A stretch of 9,550 nt of DNA from Candidatus Peribacterales bacterium (GCA_021731345.1 JAKFXO010000013.1:1-9550); one strand, 5' to 3'. Numbered from the stretch's first letter, positions 1 through 6,634 are shown. Notes: generated by a model not told the origin, from the sequence alone. Translations and numbers: made by a program.

Positions 1-935
1 GAATTATTAATTGCTTTATATGCTTCAAAAATTGCCGGTGCATAATGACCGTCTTTGAATAATCTTCCGCTGACTTTGTGAATGACTGTGTGGATTTTCA
101 ACCCTTCATATATATCCATTATATTTTCATCAGGAATTGAGAATTCTTCTGTAGAAAGAGTAGATTCAGGTAAAGATATTTGAACTTTCTCTTTGGAAGA
201 AGGAGCAGAAGAAGGGGTCTCTTCAGCTTTTGCCCCTTTTATCAATTTGTTTGCTTTTCGCCATCCTTTGTCAGTGAGTTCTAATCGCCAAAAACCTCCA
301 TCAGAACCAGTTCCTGATGTGTGAATGCAGATCAGTCCTTCATCAGTAAGAGATTTTACTAATGCGGTGCTTTCTTTTATGTCTCTTGCGTAACCAATCG
401 ATCTATCAACTCTCGAATAAAAATTTATTGTTGTTCCCAGTGAAGGAGTTAATTTTTTTAGATAACGCAAAATTTTCTCACACTTGGTATCTATATCCTC
501 GTCGGCGGGAATATAGGGATGTGTTAGTAGTGTACTAATTGTATTAGTAAAAACTTTTGGCGGATCTTCACCCCTTTCCTTAATTTCGCGAACAAGACCA
601 GAAATTAGATGTCTTTGTGCGATAAAGGCATCACCGCCTCCAAAAAGCAGGAATTCATGTGATGTAATAAAGCTTCCACAACGAGGACATTCGTAATTAT
701 ATGTTAAGAAACCGGCAATTCGTCCAAAAGAAGGGGCTGGTTTTACTAACTTACAAATTGGGCAAGCATCTTCCTTTTTAGCCATATCTTCTATGTTAGA
801 GGCTTTAATTCTTGTAGCCAATTTTATTGTTGGCAGCCCGAATACTTTCTCAAACAGGTGTCTTCGATGCAATGGTTCATTGGCACGATGCTCTAAAGGC
901 ATCACGACTCCCTCTAACTTGGTCTCAGACATCAT
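1..935 (-). CDS. Zinc-ribbon protein with start of TIGR02391/Ymh domain (3' end outside window)
   Basis: About 311 codons are visible before the window edge cuts the gene. Seen: residues 57-60 and 82-85 (counted from the ATG at 932) form two CxxC pairs (CPIC, CPRC), a typical zinc ribbon. A middle part of about 150-232 could be winged-helix-like (ending FWRLELTDKGWRKA). A Ser/Pro/Glu linker at about 236-268 follows, and the visible end reads KVSGRLFKDGHYAPAIFEAY. That end matches the opening of the TIGR02391 (Hypoth_Ymh, HEPN-like) domain as I know it. Two in-frame ATGs are adjacent (935 and 932), and either overlaps the stop of the upstream membrane-protein gene, so translational coupling is likely. 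Role inferred only: Ymh proteins are often found among accessory or phage-defence genes and may act on RNA. Confident of a real gene, fairly confident of the family, unsure of function. Confidence 0.75.
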   Translation of the reverse strand, partial: MMSETKLEGVVMPLEHRANEPLHRRHLFEKVFGLPTIKLATRIKASNIEDMAKKEDACPICKLVKPAPSFGRIAGFLTYNYECPRCGSFITSHEFLLFGGGDAFIAQRHLISGLVREIKERGEDPPKVFTNTISTLLTHPYIPADEDIDTKCEKILRYLKKLTPSLGTTINFYSRVDRSIGYARDIKESTALVKSLTDEGLICIHTSGTGSDGGFWRLELTDKGWRKANKLIKGAKAEETPSSAPSSKEKVQISLPESTLSTEEFSIPDENIMDIYEGLKIHTVIHKVSGRLFKDGHYAPAIFEAYKAINN

Positions 936-1480
936 TTCGTGATCGTACCAATTCTTTGGAAGTTCAATTCACATGATATTTGTGCCAAGTCTCTAACGAT
1001 AAAGCCACCTCTCATCTTATTGTTAGGATCGATAGATACCAGAATGGCTTTGTCTTGGTAGAACCCTGGTATTACATATTCCGTACCGTCTTTGGAAATA
1101 CAATTTGATATTGGTGCGTAGAAAAACTCCGAACCTTTTGCCAGCTGAATACCAAAATTAAATGAGGTATATAGAAAGAAAATTAAAACCAACGTACCGA
1201 AGGTTACGATGATCTTTTGATATCGAGAATCCATGTAATACAAGAAAACGAGCACAAGGATTATTGGTACCAAAATGAACCACATCCACCAAACAATTAA
1301 ACCCATCGTAGCTTTTACTAATTGAAACAGGCCAAAGTAGTTAATGATGTTTGTGGTAATCGATGCGTTTATGAAATCGGAAGGTATGCCGAAGTATGAG
1401 TAAAAACCATGCTGGATGAGGATGTTTGTAGCGTAAGCATAGATTGTCAGCCCCGGAATACTCCAAAACAATTTGTGCAT
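932..1480 (-). CDS. Small three-helix membrane protein, unrecognised
   Basis: A 182-aa protein with hydrophobic segments at about residues 8-24, 58-82 (rich in Trp, Ile, Val, Leu) and 88-108, then a soluble tail of about 70 residues (SDPNNK-type turn near 151-155). It is likely an inner-membrane protein with its C-terminal part outside the bilayer. I do not recognise a named family. Its stop codon overlaps the start of the zinc-ribbon/Ymh gene, and it follows the 234-aa gene by 48 nt on the same strand, so the three genes form one cassette. No Shine-Dalgarno lies before the ATG. Instead a -35/-10 pair ends 8 nt upstream (see 1489-1517), which points to a leaderless or very short-leader transcript inside the cassette. 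By position it could be a membrane effector or sensor partner of the Ymh protein; that is inference. Confidence 0.7.
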   Translation of the reverse strand: MHKLFWSIPGLTIYAYATNILIQHGFYSYFGIPSDFINASITTNIINYFGLFQLVKATMGLIVWWMWFILVPIILVLVFLYYMDSRYQKIIVTFGTLVLIFFLYTSFNFGIQLAKGSEFFYAPISNCISKDGTEYVIPGFYQDKAILVSIDPNNKMRGGFIVRDLAQISCELNFQRIGTITK

Positions 1481-1488
1481 AGTAAGTC

Positions 1489-1517
1489 ACTATATGTGCC
1501 CCCAAAGCAAACGGCAA
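1489..1517 (-). promoter_or_regulatory. Promoter placed for a leaderless mRNA
   Basis: Minus strand: TTGCCG (1517-1512, 4 of 6 to consensus), a 17-nt spacer, then TATAGT (1494-1489, 5 of 6). The -10 ends 8 nt before the ATG at 1480, so transcription would begin at or just before the start codon. Confidence 0.45.
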
Positions 1518-1528
1518 CGTGAGCGCCC

Positions 1529-2233
1529 TTAGGAAGTAGTGGGCAGAGTGCAAAAATCGATAAATTTCATGGCAACGGGCGCGAGTCTACCTCCTACCCT
1601 ACTTAGATCAGCGTCGTATGGAATACTTCCAGGTTGTGTATTAGTAAATTGTAATTGATAAAGTTCTGCAGTTACTGACCCTAGAATCTCGCTGTTTTCC
1701 CGTCCCAGGTAATTTCTTAGTGTCGAGCCATACTCCCGCTGCCCTCCTTGTGGTATTTTTCTGGCTTCATTAAGAGCAGCAATTAGTTTTATGTGTACCG
1801 GAGAAAAGGTATTTACGAGGTTCAAAAAATATTCTTGCTCATCATTAGAGCAGTCACTTGGAAGTGCTGCATTTACAAAAATTGCTTTGTAGCACTCCAG
1901 CTTTTCTTTTTGTGAGTTCCTTGCAGCCCCACGCATACACTCTTCAGCAATAAATGCGTAATGATCTGTTTTGAGTTTTTCTTGATCGATGCGGTTTTCG
2001 ATTTCTATAATTTTTAGAAAAACATCTTGCATGAACTGACCGACTCTTTCCTCCCTTTTTGCTGTAAGATGCTCATCTAGTAAATAAACTAAGGCTCCGC
2101 CTACAGGTAACTCTGAGACAATTGCCTTAAGGACTTTCCAGTGATTCTGGACGCCAGGGTTATTCTTAAGTTTTTCCTGCAAAGATTGTACGACTATTTC
2201 TGCCTTAGTTTTCTTACCCTCGTTGTTTGTCAT
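1529..2233 (-). CDS. Unrecognised helical soluble protein, 234 aa
   Basis: First gene of the minus-strand cassette. The predicted protein is mostly charged and helical: basic N-terminus, one moderately hydrophobic stretch at about 34-52 (ELPVGGALVYLLDEH region) that could be a buried or membrane-touching helix, then long Glu/Lys/Arg-rich helices at about 55-115 and 132-160. No catalytic motif, signal peptide or zinc site is visible. I do not recognise the family. The start at 2233 is supported by a GGAG about 13 nt upstream, which is rather far. A perfect TATAAT (2246-2241) ends only 7 nt before the ATG, so a leaderless transcript is an alternative, although no good -35 precedes it. The neighbours suggest an accessory or defence-type unit, but nothing in this protein proves it. 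Confidence 0.65.
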   Translation of the reverse strand: MTNNEGKKTKAEIVVQSLQEKLKNNPGVQNHWKVLKAIVSELPVGGALVYLLDEHLTAKREERVGQFMQDVFLKIIEIENRIDQEKLKTDHYAFIAEECMRGAARNSQKEKLECYKAIFVNAALPSDCSNDEQEYFLNLVNTFSPVHIKLIAALNEARKIPQGGQREYGSTLRNYLGRENSEILGSVTAELYQLQFTNTQPGSIPYDADLSRVGGRLAPVAMKFIDFCTLPTTS

Positions 2234-2289
2234 ATTTGTAATTATACTCCTACCCTAATTTGTGTTTTTTAATTTGGCAGAACGACGGG

Positions 2290-2319
2290 GTCTGACAACA
2301 AAATTGTTGAGTCCCAGAC
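2290..2319. repeat. Nested inverted repeat upstream of the minus-strand cassette
   Basis: Inner arms CAACAA (2296-2301) and TTGTTG (2304-2309) are separated by AA. Outer arms GTCTG (2290-2294) and CAGAC (2315-2319) flank them. It lies 57-86 nt upstream of the 234-aa gene and may be an operator or the scar of a mobile end. The gene-free stretch 2234-2584 also holds a tandem repeat, another inverted repeat and the promoter listed below; I see no RNA gene or credible ORF in it. Confidence 0.4.
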
Positions 2320-2372
2320 AAGGTTTTTGAGGGGATCATTTTTAGTATCCCGAAGCCAACGGGTCTGTCGGT

Positions 2373-2390
2373 CAAATGAGACAAATGAGA
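2373..2390. repeat. Two tandem copies of a 9-bp unit
   Basis: CAAATGAGA occurs twice without a gap (2373-2381 and 2382-2390). The second copy runs into GAGACA (2387-2392), which is mirrored by TGTCTC at 2407-2412 around a G-rich 14-nt spacer. Function unknown; it sits in the boundary zone between the AT-rich and GC-rich blocks. Confidence 0.45.
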
Positions 2391-2471
2391 CAGTACAAGA
2401 GGGGGGTGTCTCGTACCTAGACTTGTTGGTATTTTGGCTTCTAAAAGCCATATTTGTGCGTTTGATGAAAA

Positions 2472-2500
2472 TGGACACATTTAATAAAAAATGTTATAAT
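2472..2500 (+). promoter_or_regulatory. Near-consensus sigma70 promoter for the NERD gene
   Basis: TGGACA (2472-2477, 5 of 6), a 17-nt spacer, then a perfect TATAAT (2495-2500) preceded by TG one base upstream (extended -10). The expected start of transcription is about 2506-2508. This coincides with an in-frame GTG at 2507, whereas the ATG at 2585 would leave a 5' leader of about 78 nt. Confidence 0.75.
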
Positions 2501-2584
2501 AAAACAGTGAAAAACACACGATCACCGATCAATCAGACCCCCCTTCGGAACCCCGGTGACGCACTTTTTCAGAAGAGGACATGG

Positions 2585-3289
2585 ATGATCTTTGAGGAAA
2601 TTGGGATGTGGCTTTTTGCGTTGGGGATGGTGGCCATGTTCGCTTTTCTGGAATGGGTACGCTGGTTTCGGGACGTACCTCCCCACCCCTATGTTTCAAG
2701 CAGCATTTTTCTCCTCCTCGGAGTCTTCGTCGTAATCCATGTGAGGAGGGTAGCGGCGAAGTTACGCAACTACGACCTCGGGCTCATCGGGGAACGGTAT
2801 GTGGCCGAGAGACTAAATGAGCTTCGGACAGAGGGCTACCACATCATCCATGATATCCCCTGCGGCAGGATGAATATCGATCATGTTCTGGTCGGGCCTG
2901 CGGGTATTTTCACCATTGAAACCAAGATGGCGCGAAAGGAGGTGGATCGCTTAAATGAGATCACGCACACTGACAATGGCGTACTCATGAACGGCAAAGG
3001 CGGGTGGTGCGGGAAGGCTCTCTGGGAGGCAGGGAAAGAAGCCGAATATTTGCGTGAAATTCTCGCGAAAGACGGCAGTACCTGTCTGCATGTTCAACCG
3101 ATTGTCGTGTATCCCGGCTGGTTTGTGAAAGACGACTGCAGCAGGAAAGTGTGGGTACTTAATGATCGGTATCTGGTAAAGAAAATTCGCTCTCTGCCTC
3201 TGGCTTTGTCCCCAGAAAACATACAATGCATTCGGCTGAAGATTGAGGCATATGCCCGGCAGAAGACTGCGGAATCGGACTATGTGTAG
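2585..3289 (+). CDS. Membrane-anchored NERD-domain (nuclease-related) protein
   Basis: 234 aa from the ATG at 2585, chosen because AGAGG (2574-2578) lies 6 nt upstream and because the open frame before 2507 lies ahead of the promoter. Two membrane segments at about residues 7-28 and 40-57 are followed by a basic stretch (HVRRVAAKLRN). A NERD domain (PF08378 type) then begins at about 68: GE (69-70), IDH with Asp99, GPAGIFTIETK with Glu112 and Lys114, and QPIVVYPGWFV at 171-181. The Asp...ExK arrangement is the PD-(D/E)xK-like signature of this family, so nuclease activity is plausible but unproven. The topology puts the domain on one face of the membrane, probably cytoplasmic. NERD proteins are widespread and mostly uncharacterised. 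An alternative leaderless GTG start at 2507 would add 26 basic residues. Confidence 0.8.
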   Translation: MIFEEIGMWLFALGMVAMFAFLEWVRWFRDVPPHPYVSSSIFLLLGVFVVIHVRRVAAKLRNYDLGLIGERYVAERLNELRTEGYHIIHDIPCGRMNIDHVLVGPAGIFTIETKMARKEVDRLNEITHTDNGVLMNGKGGWCGKALWEAGKEAEYLREILAKDGSTCLHVQPIVVYPGWFVKDDCSRKVWVLNDRYLVKKIRSLPLALSPENIQCIRLKIEAYARQKTAESDYV

Positions 3290-3354
3290 CACTGGGATAT
3301 CACAGCTATGATTGTTACATATATTGGCTTCCTGTAGCTGTTTACATAAGGTAG

Positions 3355-3409
3355 TTGACATGCAATACGTAAGCGATCATTGCAACATTTCATAGAGACC
3401 CTGTATCAT
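3355..3409 (+). promoter_or_regulatory. Promoter region with dyad, upstream of the methyltransferase
   Basis: Best pair: TTGCAA (3380-3385, 4 of 6), 18-nt spacer, TATCAT (3404-3409, 5 of 6), with the -10 ending 7 nt before the ATG at 3417, again a leaderless layout. A perfect TTGACA (3355-3360) lies further upstream without a good -10. Inverted arms TGCAAT (3361-3366) and ATTGCA (3379-3384) overlap the proposed -35 and could be an operator. Confidence 0.4.
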
Positions 3410-3416
3410 CTGCCGG

Positions 3417-4061
3417 ATGCAGGAATACTACGACCGTCGAGCGAGGGAATACGAGGCGGTCTACCATCGTGATGATCCCATCCGACAACGGGAGTTGGCG
3501 GAGATGGAAACGGCAATCCAGAAAGTGATGCGCGGGAAGCGTGTCTTGGAAGTTGCATGCGGCACCGGCTATTGGACGGAGCGGGCAGTAAAGACCGCGG
3601 AGCACATCACCGCCATCGATGCAGCACCCGAGACGCTCGAGATCGCTCGCGCGAAGAAACTGCCTCCAGACAGGGTCGATTTCCGTCTCGGCGATGCCTA
3701 CCTTCTCGATGGCACCGGCACGTTCGATGCGGGACTCGCGATGTTCTGGTTCTCGCATGTACCGAAGGCAAGAATCGAAGAGTTCCTGCGGGGGTTCCAT
3801 GCAGCATGTGAGAAAGGATCAACGGTCTTCATGGCAGAGAACATGCTGCAGGAGGGAGTCGGCGGGGACCTCATCCGAAAACCGGGTATCGAGGACACCT
3901 TCAAGCGACGGACGCTTGAAGACGGCTCCGTCCATGAGGTGCTCAAAAACTACTACGACCGATCGGAGCTGGAGGCGCTCCTCTCCCCCTTTGCCACGGA
4001 TCTGCGAGTAGAAATGGGGAGGTGCTTCTATCGGGTGCGGTATACCACTACCATCAGATAG
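3417..4061 (+). CDS. Class I SAM-dependent methyltransferase
   Basis: 214 aa, a normal size for a single-domain Rossmann methyltransferase. Visible: YYDRRAREYEAVY at 4-16 (start of the family fold), SAM-binding motif I VLEVACGTGYWT at 43-54, the acidic end of strand 2 (AIDAA, Asp68), GDAY at 92-95 as the adenine-contact region, and MFWFSHVP at 109-116 as the strand 4/motif II region. It should transfer a methyl group from SAM to an acceptor that the sequence does not identify. The start is fixed by an in-frame stop at 3393-3395 and the lack of another start after it; there is no Shine-Dalgarno, in line with the -10 only 7 nt upstream. The HAD hydrolase gene follows after 2 nt, so the two are surely co-transcribed, which may mean a shared small-molecule substrate. 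Confidence 0.88.
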   Translation: MQEYYDRRAREYEAVYHRDDPIRQRELAEMETAIQKVMRGKRVLEVACGTGYWTERAVKTAEHITAIDAAPETLEIARAKKLPPDRVDFRLGDAYLLDGTGTFDAGLAMFWFSHVPKARIEEFLRGFHAACEKGSTVFMAENMLQEGVGGDLIRKPGIEDTFKRRTLEDGSVHEVLKNYYDRSELEALLSPFATDLRVEMGRCFYRVRYTTTIR

Positions 4062-4063
4062 TC

Positions 4064-4693
4064 ATGATCAAAGCGATTTTCTTCGACTTCGACGGCGTGC
4101 TCACGACCGATGCGAAAGGCTCTCTGACGATGAGCAAGAATCTCTGCGAGATAGTACCTGGTTTGTCCGCGCAGGACGTGCTCGCTTGTTACAGGCAGGA
4201 TATCGAAGCTCTCAATCTGGGACGGGTCTCTATGCGAGAGGTGTGGGAGAAGTTATGTGCCGCGTTCAGTATTCCGGCGAGCGATGATCTGCTGCGGGAG
4301 ATGATGCGCAAAGCACCGAAGAACGATGCCATGTTCGATCTGGCAGAATTCCTCTCCAAGCACTACCGCCTTGGCATCATCACGGACAATGGCCGGGAGC
4401 GGATGGATGTCCTGACCACCGAGATGCGCTTGAGTGGGCTCTTCGATCCCATCGTCGTTTCCGCCATCGAGCATGCATCGAAATGTGATGGGACGACGAG
4501 GATCTTCGATGCGGCGCTCGACCGGGCAGGCTGCAAAGCGGAGGAGGCACTCTTCATCGACAATCAGGAGAGGAATCTGGTGACGCCCGCCAAGATGGGG
4601 ATGAAGACATATGTTCATAACGATGCGGTGAATGACGTTACCGCTCTCCGGAGCGCCTTACGGCAGTGGGGAGTGGAAACGGAAAACGAATGA
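4064..4693 (+). CDS. HAD-superfamily hydrolase (phosphatase-like)
   Basis: 209 aa from the ATG at 4064, chosen because it puts motif I at the usual place and follows the methyltransferase stop by 2 nt; a longer frame from 4022 would overlap that gene by 40 nt. All HAD motifs are visible: motif I FFDFDGVLT with nucleophile Asp8 and acid/base Asp10, motif II IITDN with Thr107, motif III Lys140, motif IV LFIDNQERN with Asp166. The helical part between about 20 and 90 is a C1-type cap, as in HAD subfamily IA (phosphoglycolate phosphatase or epoxide-hydrolase N-terminal-like). Substrate unknown; most relatives act on phosphorylated metabolites. It ends just before the terminator of the convergent minus-strand unit. 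Confidence 0.88.
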   Translation: MIKAIFFDFDGVLTTDAKGSLTMSKNLCEIVPGLSAQDVLACYRQDIEALNLGRVSMREVWEKLCAAFSIPASDDLLREMMRKAPKNDAMFDLAEFLSKHYRLGIITDNGRERMDVLTTEMRLSGLFDPIVVSAIEHASKCDGTTRIFDAALDRAGCKAEEALFIDNQERNLVTPAKMGMKTYVHNDAVNDVTALRSALRQWGVETENE

Positions 4694-4694
4694 T

Positions 4695-4729
4695 TAAAAA
4701 AACCTCCCTATTCGCAAAGAAGAGGGAGG
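4695..4729 (-). terminator. Intrinsic terminator of the minus-strand unit
   Basis: CCTCCCT (4703-4709) pairs with AGGGAGG (4723-4729). An inner TTC (4711-4713) / GAA (4719-4721) stem continues past an A/G mismatch to a GCAAA loop. On the minus strand the hairpin is followed by a run of seven T (A on plus, 4696-4702). It sits 7 nt after the stop of the 110-aa gene. No T run follows it on the plus strand, so it does not look like a terminator for the HAD gene. Confidence 0.85.
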
Positions 4730-4736
4730 AGGCACC

Positions 4737-5069
4737 TTACCGCAGCAAGGTGCCGACGTGTTCCATGAGCTCCTCGCCGATGTCCGGAGCCAGCCAGACC
4801 TGCAGGTGATGGTACGGCACGCAGAGTTCCGAGCGGTACGCGTCCCAATCGAACGAGGCGAACTCGCCGGCACGCATGGGGGCGATCAAGGGATCTTGAA
4901 CACCCGGGCGCGCCTCGATCCAGCAGAGCCCGCCTGACAGATCGATCACAGCTTGGAGCGCGGAGACGAGTTCAGGCTCGTCGTCGCGGAGCCTGCCCCG
5001 CTTCCAGCGTTCCATCGACCGCCCGATAGTCGTGACGGCGGCATCCGCCATCTCGTTACGGCTCAACAT
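4737..5069 (-). CDS. Small hypothetical protein, 110 aa
   Basis: I do not recognise it. The protein is soluble and mixed: N-terminal basic helix (MERWKRGRLRDDEPELVSAL region, 19-38), a hydrophobic strand-helix part at 39-53 (VIDLSGGLCWIEA), and a C-terminal part with paired His at 87-88 and acidic helix 96-105. No catalytic signature. The start at 5069 is well supported by GAGAGGAG about 6 nt upstream. It lies 105 nt behind the racemase gene on the same strand and just before a strong terminator, so it is the last gene of that unit, but a 25-nt palindrome in the gap (5106-5130) suggests separate control. GC-rich codon use like its neighbours supports a real gene. Confidence 0.65.
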   Translation of the reverse strand: MLSRNEMADAAVTTIGRSMERWKRGRLRDDEPELVSALQAVIDLSGGLCWIEARPGVQDPLIAPMRAGEFASFDWDAYRSELCVPYHHLQVWLAPDIGEELMEHVGTLLR

Positions 5070-5105
5070 CGCACACTCCTCTCATAGAAGACGTGAAAGA
5101 ACGAT

Positions 5106-5130
5106 CCTTCCTATCACCGTGATGGGAAGG
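5106..5130 (-). promoter_or_regulatory. 25-nt near-perfect palindrome, candidate operator
   Basis: Arms CCTTCC (5106-5111) + ATCAC (5113-5117) mirror GTGAT (5119-5123) + GGAAGG (5125-5130) around the central C5118. The only break is T5112 opposite G5124, a wobble if transcribed. It lies 37-61 nt upstream of the ATG at 5069. No T run follows on the minus strand, so a protein-binding site is more likely than a terminator. Confidence 0.5.
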
Positions 5131-5174
5131 GAGCGATGTCGATCGGAGCAAGCATCGGCACCAGTCTCTTCCCA

Positions 5175-5903
5175 TCAAGGAATCGCATGGTGCGGATGCT
5201 TTCCGTATGTTTGTACCACAGTTTTCTCCGCAAGGATATGGAGGGAATCGAAGAGGGGAACGTCCGTCCACTTCTGGTTGATCGCGAGCGGCAGCTCGGT
5301 ACAGCCGAGAATGACGCCCTCGGCACCGCTGGATTGCAACCGGAGCACAACGGACTTGAGCTTCAGCAGCTCTTCATCACCGTAGATCCCGCTCATGACG
5401 GCCTTGATCACTTCATTCACGAGCTTCTGTCCCGCTGCATCCGGCACAAGCGTCTCGATGCCTCTCTGTTGACAGGCAGTTTCGTAGAGTTTTGTCTGCA
5501 CGGTCGTCACCGAGGCGCAGAGACCGACTGTCCGGATGCCGTACAACTTCACGGCATCAGCCGTGCTCTCGGCGATGTGGAGAATGGGGAGATTTACTGC
5601 GCTACAAAGCGACGGATACAGGCAGTGGACCGTATTGCAGGGAATGACGATGAAGGAGACACCGGCTTTCTCCAGCAGCTGCACACCAGACACGAGTTGC
5701 CTCTCGAGCAATTGCAGATCCTGCACGCCGCCGATCTCAAAACCCTGGAGCGCCAGACTATTGAGAATGATCGGTGGATACTCGTCGTCCTGCACCGCGC
5801 CGTAGGTGCGGCTGGCAATCCGCAGCAGTCGGTTGAGGAAATCTGCGGAGGCGTTCGGTCCCATGCCGCCGAGGACGCCGATGGTGGGAAGAGAGGAAGG
5901 CAT
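5175..5903 (-). CDS. Aspartate/glutamate racemase family enzyme (first copy)
   Basis: 242 aa, the usual length for this family. Visible: IGVLGGMGPNASADF at 8-22, the N-terminal loop typical of the YgeA/TIGR00035 aspartate-racemase type; first catalytic cysteine in PCNTVH (Cys89); second in ILGCTELPL (Cys201). Both cysteines of the two-base, cofactor-free racemisation mechanism are present, so it should be active on an amino or related acid; the exact substrate (Asp, Glu or a broader range) cannot be read. The start at 5903 gives the normal N-terminus; the frame stays open upstream, but that part is antisense to the GNAT gene. The nearest GGAG is about 15 nt from the ATG, which is weak. It is divergent from the GNAT gene and followed by the 110-aa gene. 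Confidence 0.9.
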   Translation of the reverse strand: MPSSLPTIGVLGGMGPNASADFLNRLLRIASRTYGAVQDDEYPPIILNSLALQGFEIGGVQDLQLLERQLVSGVQLLEKAGVSFIVIPCNTVHCLYPSLCSAVNLPILHIAESTADAVKLYGIRTVGLCASVTTVQTKLYETACQQRGIETLVPDAAGQKLVNEVIKAVMSGIYGDEELLKLKSVVLRLQSSGAEGVILGCTELPLAINQKWTDVPLFDSLHILAEKTVVQTYGKHPHHAIP

Positions 5904-6019
5904 GGATACGAAAAAGAACTCTCCGAGGAAGCTCGCAGAGGTCAGAACATCGCACACGTCAGATGTCGCTACCTCTACGAGGCGCGACGATGAGCGGTGC
6001 TGGCGACGAAGGATGTCAT

Positions 6020-6055
6020 CTGCCTGGAGAGTACGCTCTCGGCAGAAGATGTCAA
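6020..6055 (-). promoter_or_regulatory. Possible promoter with overlapping dyad, racemase side
   Basis: Minus strand: perfect TTGACA (6055-6050), 16-nt spacer, weak TACTCT (6033-6028, 3 of 6). A dyad covers the spacer and -10: CTGCC (6020-6024) / GGCAG (6041-6045) and GAGAG (6027-6031) / CTCTC (6036-6040). It could be an operator or a hairpin in a divergent leader. The rest of 5904-6147 shows no gene. Confidence 0.3.
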
Positions 6056-6147
6056 GATTTATTGACTGCAGAGCCAACAACACGACGGCGATATGGCATC
6101 GTCCTCTCGCGCATGCCAACGAACAGAGAGTGCGATAGAGTGGAGGC

Positions 6148-6591
6148 ATGCCCGTGACGATTGCAATCGCCTCCGTGGAGGATGTTCTGCCCATCATCCA
6201 GTCTCTGGAGGAATTTCGCGGTGCGGAGCCGCATTTGCCGGAAACGTATCTGCAAACCATCGGCGGAAAGAATCATCTGATCCTCTTGGCAAGCTATGAA
6301 GGGATGGCCGCAGGATTTCTCATCGCCTATGACCGTGACAGCGATGGATCGCTCTACTGCTGGCGGGTGGGCGTACTACCGAAGTTCCGCCGAAAAGGAA
6401 TTCTGAAGGCAACGATGGAGTTCACAGAGCACTGGGCGAAAGAGCATGGCTACGGAATGCTGAAACTGGTCACCAGAAACAGTCGGAGGGAGATGCTAGC
6501 GTTCCTGGTGAACGACGGATTTCTGTTCACCGAGATCATTCCAAAGGAGACGCTCGAGGATTATCGCATTCGAGCGCAGAAGGCTTTGTAA
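6148..6591 (+). CDS. GNAT-family N-acetyltransferase
   Basis: 147 aa, a standard single GNAT domain. Visible: LILLASYEGMAAGFLIAY (44-61) as strands 2-3, then motif A SLYCWRVGVLPKFRRKGILK (68-87), where RRKGI is the acetyl-CoA pyrophosphate-binding turn, helix 3 (ATMEFTEHWAKEHG), and FLVNDGFLFTEI (119-130), the usual late strand region. It should move an acetyl group from acetyl-CoA to an amine; the substrate is not readable. Start doubt: GGAGG (6142-6146) is only 1 nt before the ATG but 7 nt before an in-frame GTG at 6154, which would drop two residues. It lies upstream of the leader region on the same strand, so it could be co-transcribed with the operon behind it. Confidence 0.85.
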   Translation: MPVTIAIASVEDVLPIIQSLEEFRGAEPHLPETYLQTIGGKNHLILLASYEGMAAGFLIAYDRDSDGSLYCWRVGVLPKFRRKGILKATMEFTEHWAKEHGYGMLKLVTRNSRREMLAFLVNDGFLFTEIIPKETLEDYRIRAQKAL

Positions 6592-6634
6592 AAGCGATTT
6601 GAGGGTAGTCCGCAATTTCTCTTGCATGTGAGGT

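Noticed and set aside
3417..4011. Other long open frames across the GC-rich genes, e.g. Arg/Ser-rich ones inside the methyltransferase and racemase genes
   Set aside because: They have low-complexity Arg/Ser composition, no family motifs, and lie wholly inside well-supported genes in other frames.
4703..4729. Terminator for the HAD hydrolase gene
   Set aside because: The hairpin has its T run only on the minus strand; on the plus strand the run is A and lies before the stem.
5904..6260. N-terminal extension of the first racemase to 361 aa
   Set aside because: The added 119 residues are antisense to the GNAT gene and the divergent gap, and the family starts just before the GGMGP motif.
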